Shown: one piece after another, positions 33,429 to 45,400 of the stretch | Layout: each line of letters opens with the position of its first letter | Numbering within the stretch: position 1 is the stretch's first letter | Source: Bimastos eiseni | Lineage: Eukaryota > Annelida > Clitellata > Crassiclitellata > Lumbricidae | Direction of reading: 5' to 3' | Assembly (NCBI GenBank): GCA_959347315.1 | Contig: OY365809.1 | Coordinates: 42,834,542 to 42,898,541, forward strand | DNA: 64,000 bases | The notes under the pieces: generated by a model | The model's database searches: none | Told to the model about the DNA's origin: nothing | The model's input: the letters and a program-made list of their open reading frames with translations, nothing else | Program-made: the position numbers and the translations under genes

Positions 33429-36400
33429 GTTTGGTCTTCGACTGCGTCCTTTTGCTTTGACCCATTAATGATGAGCTACATTAATAAGACAATTTATATA
33501 GCCCCGAAAGCACAGTCAAGGTTGAAAGAAAGGGCGCTGTAAGCGGGAAAACAATGTCAATTACAGTCGTATGATTGTTTGAATACAATACATTTTGGTA
33601 CATGCTTGTTATTAAAGGGTTGACTCACAAAACATGTAATGTAGATTTCTTCCAAGCTTTACATCTTTTCTGGTTACATTTGAATATGCCCTAACGTCCT
33701 GACCTATGGTTGTTAATATGACATGAATTATGCAGATGCACACAGATTCAAGACTTCCATTCTCTGCCAGGGAACAATCACTCAATCAATTAATGAGAGC
33801 TTTCCCGGTCTGACTACGATTGACAAATACGGATCTCAAAGATGAGTAAAATGCAGGAGTTTTTGCGAGGAGGTGGAGCTCTTTGGGGAGCCCATTCCAG
33901 GTCGTTAGTCCCATGACAAAATTACTTTGTCATGGGATAGTCCTTTCAACTTCATCCTAGGTCACATGACCTTCTCCTATCCTCCAGAGATGATAAAAAC
34001 GTTATCCTTTGTGTACTAAATAAGCATATCCAATAGACTGGTCCTCATCATCCAGTCCAGTTTAATTTAATACAATGTTCATATACTGCACCAAATGTTT
34101 GATTTTCAAAGGTCAATTGATATTCAAATATCTTGTGGTGTTCCAACCCTGTATTTCTAATAAACAATTGTCATCAACTGGTTATGAAGCCCTAAAGACC
34201 AGGGCCCATAGCCCCATATGCATTACCAGGACTGGAGTTAATGCTCACATCTGAACTGGGTGGTGTTAGCCTCTGACTGGCAGCCTTTGACAAACCATAT
34301 TCATTCATTCATTCAGTATGAAGATTTATATAGCACCCCTTCAAGGCTATTACGCAGGAGTTCTCCGGACCCCAGCACCGCTAAAAAAGAAAAGTTTTAA
34401 GGTGAGTATAAAAAGAGTCTGAGTGGACCTTGGGCGACAAGCTTGCGCTTGTCACCCAAGGTCCACTCAGACTCTTTTTCACTCTCGTTCTGCCAACGAG
34501 AGTGAAGGGCATGCGACTGGCTTAGACAATGGTCTAAATAACAATTGTGAGATTAGTTCTTTGTTTTCCAATATCAACTTGGTTCTGCCCGTTTTCACAG
34601 GAACCTCAGTCCATGGCCAATGGGTCATCCATATGGCTCTCCTGCAATTCAGCCTCCATTCCATTATGGCCAGTATCCTCCTCCTCCCGTCGACTACTGG
34701 CCGACGATGCTCGGAAATGAAAACCTTGCGACCACAATCAGTCCAGGTGGTCGGCCTTCAGATCCGTTTAACTCGCCTTACTCCAACATTTCCTGGAATA
34801 GTTGGCAATCGCAGGAACCGAGCGTTGCAACAGATGTCTCCGTACGTCGACCAAAATCGAACAGAGCAAACGATCCCAGTCGTATACACCCCGGACCAGT
34901 GAATTCTGGGCCAGTGAATTCCGTGGCTGCTTTGAAGGATCAAAGCAACTTAGCGTGTGCTGTTCCCTCTGAGAGCGGGGAACCTGTTAGAACAAAGAGG
35001 CGAAAGGTATGTCACAGTACGATCATGCTTTCAGATATAATACTATACTACAATACAACTGAAATTTGATTTCGCGCTTCTTGCAATCAGCTCGGTTCTA
35101 AGTGCACACATGCCTCAACAGTGCAACTGCAGTTTTAGTGCCGAGCAATTATGCGCAAGGGACTTGCTCAAGGTCCCTACACACTGCACAGTGACTCCTC
35201 AGATGAGCATTGAACCCGCACACTGAGCATTACGTGCCGACCGCTCTATACAATCAGTCACCACACAGTAAATGATACAGCAACTGGTTTTATAATTCTT
35301 TATTATGGTGCAATGTCCTGTAATGTTATGGTCATGATTATCTAAGGGTAGGACTTGAACCCATACTGTCTTCATTACAAGGTAGGCACCCAAATGAATT
35401 AGCCACTGTGCCACGTCCATAAACTACGACCTGTGCATGGTCTGCATATTTGGTTCTGTTTACAATGCAATCTCACAGTAATTTCTGTGTTGCAGTGTGA
35501 TGATGCCTGGGCTTGGAATTAAACAGGTTCCAGTCATGCATGTAGTACTGTTGTGGAATTGTTTTTCAACTGTATTAACGAGTCCATCAAATCATTAAAA
35601 CAGTCTATATGCATAGATCTAGATCTAGGTATTGTTTTTAGACATGTTCTTCTGTTCTGTGTTGGGCAGAGCTTGTAATCTAGCAGATGTGAGTCTGAAC
35701 TTGCAGAGTGTTCTCCATGTAACGACCTTGACAAAAACGTTTTTGCACTCTGCATATCGGCACTCAACATACAATACATATAAATGTCAGATTACATTAC
35801 ATATGTACGTACTCTTTTGTATGTCATTTAACTTCTGTATTGAATTTTAGAAGAAGTCGCGTAGCAGTATAGTACGATTGGAAGTGAGCCAGGGTGTTGG
35901 AAGTTTGACAAGGACAGAGGCGAGCGCCGATGCTCAGGCCAAGGACGCTGAAAGAGGAAAGAGCATGGAAGAGGAGGATATCAGCAAGCATGGTAATGCC
36001 AGCCTTATCCCTAGTGACAGTCGAAGCCCTCGGGCAGGTTCTAAAGCGTACAAGGACAGTGATTCACAGACGGGTAAGAAAAAATTGATGGGTTCACCGT
36101 ATTTGTGTTCCAAGTCATTCTGCGATTTTGAATTAACGCATCATAAGTCACCCATTGTGTTATACATCTCAATAATTTGCCATGTTTCAAGCATATTTGG
36201 CTGCCTTCTTTTCTGTTTTCTTGCATCTTTTTGTCCACATGCTCAAGTGTATGTGTATAAAATTATATTTCATTACAGTCACATATGTTTTATTGAATTT
36301 ATCACGCGTTATTTTGAATTTACAGTGCGATGGACTTTTCATGCTGGTTTAAGCTTGGCTCCTTAGTTATGTTTTGATATTCATCTGCATTTTTTCTGGT

Positions 36401-39400
36401 TTTCTGTAGATTTCGCAGAAGAGCTTTCTCGGTCAACTCTTTCGGAAAAACCCAGTTCTCTCTATGACCAGTCGACATCGCTGGACTTCTTCACAAGTTA
36501 CGACTTCACTGGAAACTCACCCACGACAACTCTGGATTCGTCTGGCACTGTGCCAAGCACGCCGTTGCTGTGGGCAACTGTTGTCAGCCGGACAGCTGTT
36601 CATCCTGCCAGAAAAACGAACACCTCTGAGACTAATGTGCCTTTTGATCTTAAATCAAAATTCGACCGTGGAATTAATTCTGTAAATAAGAAAAGAGAAG
36701 AGAAGTTTGGATTTGATCATTCGTCGATGAGATCGCAGTCGGGGAAAAGAAAAAGCACAGGAATATCGACCAACGACCAGAAAAAAGATCAGAGCGACCC
36801 GTCAGGCAAAGCAAAACATGAATATTCATCAGGCAAGCATGAATATTCAGTAGGAAGGCTAAAGGGGTCGTCGGAAAAGCTTGTAACTGCTGCATCTAGA
36901 AAGAGTTCTAATTGCGAGATGAGTTTGTTGACTGAGACAAAGCACGAGGTTGTAGTTGACGGAAAAAGAATCCAGAGTGCAACAGAATGCGGCAGCAAAT
37001 CACAAAGAATTCTCCAGAACAATAGAGACGACTTTCCATCGATAATCAAGGCGAGAGGTCAGAAGCAATTACCGTCAGAAACCGGTGCGGATCTCTACCG
37101 CATCAAGAGAAGGGAAGAAAATCAGACGCTGTCGGCTAATCAATATGAAGGGAGAAACCTCCGCAACAGAGCATCAAAGTCACCGTCTTGGCGTCGAAGC
37201 CAGACAATCGGCTCTTCTTCACGGTCAAAGATAACTGAGACATTCGAGCCGTCACGATCCGCGTCCGGTGGACAACGTGTCATGGGTGGAATTTCTTCCA
37301 CAAGGATCAAGGTTGAGAAAGATAAATGGCCGGAAACGAAATCCTTGAAAACGAGCGTCCTACAGGGCATTGGCACACTGCATGGTAAAACCGCGTTTGC
37401 CATGAAACCTGAGGCAAAGACGGAAGGAACCGTCAAGCGTCGACGTAAGAACAGGAAGAAGAAGATGGATGCGAAGGAAGATGGAGAGAAGGCTCCGGCA
37501 GCAGAGAACGGTGCTTCATCCTCGCCTGTGGGTCCAAACATCCTCATGCAGTTTGATGACGATGATGAATTTCCTGGACTGTTATATGCTGCTCACGTGT
37601 CGCTCAACGAAGTTTCATCCGGTCCGATCAAGTACAGCGATGTTCTTTCTGGACGTGCTGTAAGTAACCAGCGTTATCTGTGATAATACTAATAATAATT
37701 TTTTTTATTTCAAAGTGACAGACCACAGTATTGTATTGTATTTAATTATTTATATAGTGGCACTAGTAGAATGGACCATTCAGAAGCACTGCCATTGCAC
37801 AAGGCCCCTCGAAAAGAAGCAGATTTTGAGAAAAGCAAATGAAGATGGGAGACTGCCAGATAGAATTTTATGAGTGCAAGCACAGTGTGAACAATTGATG
37901 ATAAGTTATTACGGCAGTCGATTTTGACTGTTGGCAGCGGTGAATGTCGACCGTTATGTTATACATGTAATTTAGCCAATGCCGGCGTCTGGCAAATGAA
38001 GGATTAGTCTACCTTGCAGGGGATGTGGGAATCAAACTCTCTTCTTCAGGTCTGCTATCCATTCATTACTCAACGTCCCCTTAATTAGTGTTATCAGAGT
38101 ATTGTTACTGTTGTGACAATAGGTTTTATCATTCTTTGATATTTCGTGTCTGTGACCTGTGAGATCTGAACCTGATTTGTTGAATGGATGGTGATGTTCT
38201 GTTGGGTGATTTGACCCGAACTAATCAATCAATCAATGTCTTGGGCATTGTTATATTGGTGCCGCTATGTAATTAATTGAATTTGATTGAATCATGAGCG
38301 TCTTTCTTATCAGGACTGTATTATTAAAATTTATGTAAGATCTCATTAATTAATCAAATTGCAATTATTTTTGTTGTTGGAATTGAGAGCCTAAATGATT
38401 CTGTTATTCTATTTGTTCAGCACACATTTTTTATGTTCTGTGCTGCATTTTTTTTTTTTTATGTTCTGTGCAGCATTTTTTGTATAATTTTTTATGTTCT
38501 GTGCAGCATTTTTTGTATAATTTTTTATGTTCTGTGCAGCATTTTTTGTATAATTTTTTTATGTTCTTGAACAGAAGACGCCAAGTCATAATTACATTTC
38601 AAATCGACCAAAGACAGCCATAAAGGGAAAAAAGCCAGAAGGTATTATCTGTGATTTGTCAGTCTCATTTCAAGCAAGTTTTTTATTGTGGTGCCACTCG
38701 ATTAAAACTTTTAGCCGCAAATTAATGACACTTTAACAAAACGAACGATGTTTGTTTTAATAATAAACTGTTTTAAACATGCAAAAGGAAAGTTGTGAAA
38801 CCAAATTTCGTCCTAGCGGGCTTTTGACCTCTGACAGTTTAGCATGCTAACAACTGCATTATTGTAATTGTAACTGAAAATTTTTAAAGCACCACTCGAA
38901 ATCGGTGGCACTCCCGCCCCAAGTTGGCGACTAGGTGGAAAATAGAAAGTGCCTCCAAAACTGTGCACTGAAAGAATTGCAGCTCCACAGCCTCCACCAA
39001 AATCCAGAGCTGCCAATTCGTTTTTTTTGGTTAAGCCCTGGATGTTTAATTGATTATCGAACACTTCATTACAGACAACCAGTTGAAGACCTTATTCGTT
39101 TATTTAATTTCAGTTGAGGAAGATGAAACTTCAGATTGGGATTTAGATATGAGCAGCTCTAAGCAGAAGGAAAGTCTGCACGTGACCCCGTCACCGAAGA
39201 CAACAGGCGCCAGGTCAATCTCTCAGCCTCCAAAGTCAACGTCAAAGCCAGCGCAGGAAAAGAGGGCTGTTGGGGCCGGAGCTAAGACCAAGGAACCGAT
39301 CACGCTCAGTCTCTTCGATATTATTACAACAGTCAAGACTAAGAGCAAGAAGATACTGGAAAAAGACGAAGAGAAGAAGCCGTTGAAAACCGGGACACGG

Positions 39401-42400
39401 TCGAACAAGGTTTGGGGATTTGTCGAGTTCTCTAAATTCCAGCTTTCCAATGACTTTGCCTTTACAGGTATGCTTCATTATGAAATTATTCTGCCCCAAA
39501 TTCTACCAAATTCTATCAATTCAATTCTATCATTGATCTTAAAGTTTATTTCACCCTTATGTTATATTATGGAGCGACCTTGTAACACGATTGTTTATAA
39601 AGTAAGTATGTACTTTATTGATAATTTATAAAGTAAGTTAATAAGTATGTATTTTATTGAACTGCCTGCAAACACACTGTGATATAAACAATCAAAGAAT
39701 GTGCAATCACAAAATGATCATAATGATCAATTATAAAACAGATCATGCGACCACCATTGTCCATACACACTACAAGATGTGGTAGTCTGGAAACCGTGCA
39801 ATTGTTTCCTGATAGATGTCTACATAGTATTTTTTTTATTTTTGAGTTTTAGTTTTTTTTGTCGAGCCTTGATGTAACGTGGGTTGCCGTGCGTTCTGTC
39901 CCAACGAATTGAAGCAATTACTAATCTCGATCTGATTCTCGAACTTGTTTTCTTGTTTCATTTGCCATCTCAAAACTTACTTTTTTTGTCTGCTTTGCAA
40001 GATCTTTATATCTATTAATCAAATCAATGCAATTTATACAGCACTTCTTCTAGACAATTATTCAGAGGCGATCACGACCCAGGCCCAGTCAAAAGGAAAG
40101 TCTTGAGAAGTTTATAGAAAGAGCCAGACAGGTCGCGCAAGAGAGGGCGCAGGTCAAAAGGTAGGTTGTTCCAAACATCTATCTACCTGCTCTTTGCATT
40201 TCTACTGGTCTTTGCACATATTAAAAACGTTCATGATAATAATTATAATAATATCTGTGTGTTTCCACATTTTCATTGTGCAGTGCATGACATTAATTTT
40301 GTCATGAGCAAGGGGTGTTGAAATCACTCTTTTCCTTGATTAAGGTTTATCTTCTAACTGAAATTTCAGGAGTCGAAGAGTGGCAATGTTCTCGATTCCT
40401 CTGGGGTGCACATGAGACGAGGCAAGGAACGCGAAGTCCCGAAGCCGAAGAAGCCAAGTTTACTGCGCAAGGTTCAAGTTTGCTTTAATTTCATGTTTTT
40501 GCAAGAAGTTAGGATGTTTTTCGATTCCGTGTTTTTTTCACCTGGGTAGATTTTGTTTTATTTCCATGTCTACTGCAGTAGGTTTTGTAGAGACTGACTT
40601 ACTTTTAAAAAATTGTGTCTGGCATACATGTACGGCAGAGATTTTTAGAAGATTAGGCTTCTCCTGCATTCTTTAATAAACTCAGTTTTAATAAGTGCAG
40701 TGACCTATGACCATACATGAGAAGACCAGCTGGTAATGGAGAGGACTGGTCACCTGGCACGCATGGGTTGAAAAACTGATGTTGCTGGCATTTCAATTGC
40801 TTGGCTTCCTCTATGGCTAACTTAACAGACTGTTCTTGTTTTTTTTTACTTCTCCTGGTTTTTCTAATTCTATTGTTTTTCTGACTTTTACATCTTGCAT
40901 TCATACTTCTTCTTGTCTTTATTACTTTATCCTTTTGTTACCGCTCTTCTTTGTATTATCACATATTTTGCAATTTCTTTTAGCCCAAATTTGTTGCACA
41001 AGGAGTTAGGATTTGTTCTGAATCCATATTTTTACCTATGATTATTTGGGATTAGATCAGATTTAAATCAGTTGAGATATGATTACAATCATTTATGGTT
41101 CAAAATGGCTTACAGAGATTTTTTGTCTTCTCTCGTTGGACTCTTAGGTTATTCTGAAGGAGAGAGAAAGCAGGCGACAGAAGTTTCTCAGAGATTGCAT
41201 GAGAAATAATGGCGACGAAGAAGAAGAAGAAACAGATCTCACGGAAGGTGTATATTACTTGTATTGAAAAGTAAATTAATTATGGTCATTGTGTAATGTA
41301 ATGTAATGGAGCACATATATAGCGCCACTTGAATCAGAGACACTCACGACTCAACACAAAGCTTAAGAGAAAAAGGAAAGTCTTCAAGCACTTCCGGAAG
41401 GCAGCAAGGGAGAGAACAGCTCCTTCCGAAGTGGAAAGGGGAGGCTGTTCCGGCTGGTGTAGCTGTGCGTGTATAAGAAGTGGGTCAACTGAAAGCAATT
41501 CCTTCTCTGCTTCATCTCATCCTCTGACATTCATCCAATCTTCTTTATGTTAACATCTTCTCTGCGTCGTCTTCTCTCTGGTCTCTGTGTCATTTAGACT
41601 CACATCTCAATTTTAGATCTCGCGATTACCCATCTGCTTAATGCAGAGCTCTTGAATAAGCTGGTGCCCAGTGCTTGGCTTTCAAGTTACTCGTTAGAAC
41701 GTTTGAGATTATGGTAAGTCAGATTCTTTCCCGGTCAAGTGGCTGCTACTCTTTGATGTTCAGATGCATGCGACGATGGGTTGCGGCGACACGCTTCGGC
41801 ACCTGTGCATACCTCGGTGCCTCGAGTGGCGTCAGTCAGTCCAGGCAGTGCAAGAGACGTTCCCTCCTCACAGGACGAACACGTGCCCCCTTCGGAGGCT
41901 AAGGACCCCCACAAGGAGATGCTGCAGTCCATGATCCACAGCCGGCGGTTTAGAGAGTGAGTTTCGATCTTGTCTTACATGATTGATTTTGTTCTACTTG
42001 ATAATATGTAGCATATTTATTTCTGGCTGAGAGCCAGTGCCAACTCTTATCAGTACTTTTCGGACTGTTGTGGTTTTCTTCATTGTTCTACAATGCTGGG
42101 CTTGTGAACCGATGTGTAACATTGTTGTATTTTTTATTCTTCAATGACGCTGCGCACTATTCTTAGTATTTGAGTATTTGTAGCATGCCTCTACTAGGGT
42201 GAACCATTCAGAAGTGCTGCGAGTGCACAAGGCCCTGCGAGCAGAAGCAGGTTTTGAGCAAGGTGAAAGAGGAGGAGAGACTGCAAGATAGAATTTTGGA
42301 GTGAAAAGAATATGCAAAAGTGGTATTGAAATCTGAGGCAAATTTTTTTAAGGATTCGATATTAGGCAGACATTTTTTGGGATTCGATCGATGATGTTGA

Positions 42401-45400
42401 GCTGAAACATGAAACAAGGTTATGATTGAAAAGCAGAAAACTGAATGAGGATTTATTTACTGATGTAATAGCTCATATTGTGCCATTTTGTGGTTTATAT
42501 AGCGGCTATTCTTTTCCTTTCATAGTTTGTTGCACTTATACTTGCAAGGTTAGTAGTCTGAAGTGCAAGACAGGTTAGTACCAAGAACTTTTCGAGGGTA
42601 TGAATCCACAATCCGTGCACTTCAGATCCTGAGTGCTGTCTGGCTGATTTCCATGGCACATGTAGTTATGTCCAGATACATATGCTCTCATGTTGGCAAG
42701 GTATGAAGCAATCGCCAGCAATTAATGCCTTCAAATCATAGCTTAATTTAAGACCAGTATTACATCTTAGAGCTGTTCAACCACAGTTTTCCCAATCTAT
42801 ATGCTGCAAACAGCAGTTATACCAGTTAAGTAATAGACCAATTAATCTGATGTTATTCATTGGGAGTAAATCATTCCACATGCAGCCAACAACTTTTAAA
42901 GCATATGATTATAAATAAACGCTAAGACACCTTCCACAAAGTCAGTTCAGAAGCGATCACTTTGAACATTTATTTAGACATTTCTGTGAATTTGGCATTT
43001 GACTGTTGTTAAATGTTTTTAATTGCTGAAAAATGACTTTAGGCTTTGGCTAGGGAGAGAACTGGTCACCTATCCTTAGCTTGGGCTACGATAATTAAGG
43101 TGCTGACTTATTTTTAAATAGTAATTTGATTGTCGTGTTCACTGTTGTTGATGCAGGTATTGCACGCAGGTACTGAGCAAAGAGATCAATGACTGCTCTG
43201 TGTTGCTTCTGCAGGAACTCGTTCGCTTCCAAGATCGACTCTATCACAAGGATCCAAACAAAGTGAGCGATTCTGCTTGGAATTCGTACCTCTTAGGCCG
43301 AGATTCTTCATTTTGAAACAAAATGGTGGTTCTTTATTTATTTAAAGTCGCAGCTGCATGACGATCACGCCCGGTTCTGTTTCCACTGCCTCTGTTCCTT
43401 GAAAAATACAAATGTATGTTATCTGTGGTTCAAAATATCCTGCGGATGCAACTTGCGACCTTTTCGAAGATTAGTGAGAGACAAAAACCTTAGCAGCACT
43501 TCTCCATACGAGGCTCAGACACAACAGTACTACAGTAGACCGACACTTTTTCTCCGTTTAGATGATTACCTTCTTCATTGCAGAGTTCTCTGATGTTACC
43601 ATTTACTTAATGATGATTTTCTAATGTGACTTATTGTCCAGACTTGCTCATTTATTGGAGGTTGACCATAACCATCTAATTGACTGATTAGATTAGATAG
43701 AAAACCATGATCAATGTTCAACTGAACCATGATGGCTTGCAGCAAGATAATAAATGCCGTTGCTTGTTTGGATGGCAAGGCAACTGTGATGTTCATTTTT
43801 GTGTTCGATTTGAATTTGAAAATAGGCAAGATTGAAGAGGCGTATCGTACTTGGCCTTCGAGAGGTCACAAAACACTTGAAATCTCGCAGGATCAAGTGC
43901 GTCATAATATCACCGAATCTGGAGCGCATCCAGTCTAAGGGTACGATCAATTCCTGCTGCTGTTTGCCAATGTGATAGTTTTGCTTTGAGCTGTGTTTTA
44001 AATTCAAAGTAAATTATCAACCACTCTTGTATTTCTTTGGGATTATAACAGCTTGTCCTGCATTGTTTTTAAGACGCCCTTGCGATAATGCAGTTTGAAC
44101 CTCTCTCTTTCTCTTAAGAAATTGTTATATACCTTTTTCCAGTTGCTTTTGCAGGATATCTGATTATAGTATTTCATAGTTATCTTCTTCTATATATAAA
44201 AGAAAGATTCTGTGCGTCTGTCCGCCTATGCATTTGCAGAGTTTTAGAGCTATTTGATTAGCTCAAAAGTAGATTTTGATATTTGGTCAATAATAAAGTT
44301 TTATTGAGAAGATGCAATACAAAATGTCCATTTACATTATGTTTCATTACTAGTACAAGTGCTTTTAATTGTATGAGAGCTTGGAGTTCAACCCTTAGCT
44401 CTTCTTCTAGCTCCTCAGCTAAGTAGCTGAAAAGTTGTCAGGAGTCAGGAAACTAGAATATCTAATGAGTTCTTGGCTGTTTCATTTGCAACACAGATTT
44501 TGACGTATGGTTTGGTACCTTGGCAGTGTTCAAATTTTCAAGTTTTCCGCTGCTCTCTTCGACAGCGGAAACACTGACTAGTGCTATTCTACTTTAAGAC
44601 ATTTAAGGGTTTGCTAATCTATGTGTACTGCATTATTTGTATCCTTGGTGGCTGGAATGGTTCTGTGTTGTAGGAGGCCTGGATGAAGCCTTGCACAATA
44701 TCATCGAGATGTGCCAGAGCCAGAACATTCCTTTTATCTTTGCCCTGAGCCGTAAGCAGCTGGGAAAGGCCTGTTGTAAGGTCGTTCCCGTCAGTGTTGT
44801 GGGCATCTTCAGCTATGAGGGAGCCGAGGTAACCGTTTTGTGGAAATATTCTCCGAGTTTAACGTTGTTTTGTGCATGTCAAGCAATGTCTGTATGGACT
44901 GCAGGACATTTCTGTTCTTATCTAATACCAAAGCTTCTTTAACGTTGTTGCTGTTATGCATAGGGGCATTGTCAATGATTCAGTCTAAGCAAACCTCTTT
45001 CAGAAAAATAATAACCCTTTAAAAGGAACTGGTCAAGAACGGTGAGGTCTCGAGTGGTAGTAGAAGATAGGCTAGTGAGGTTAAGCTGTCTGAAAACAAC
45101 GAGATTGTAGCACCATGATTGATGAAATCATTGATGTAGCATGGACAGAAACAGGTGGGAGGAAATTCCAGTGAAAGAGAAGTTCCATGTGACTGCAGAG
45201 ATTGTTTTCAACAGTCTTTGACTATCTTTCAGAATTCCAGCAAGGTTCTAGGATAAAACTGAAAACTGCTTTACCACTATTACATCATTTAAGATCTGCG
45301 TTTGTAATACATTCTTCTGTGTATCTTGATACAACAAACATACATTCTCATGGATCTTATGTTATCATATCTTTATAATAGTTACCCATCTGAACAGTTT

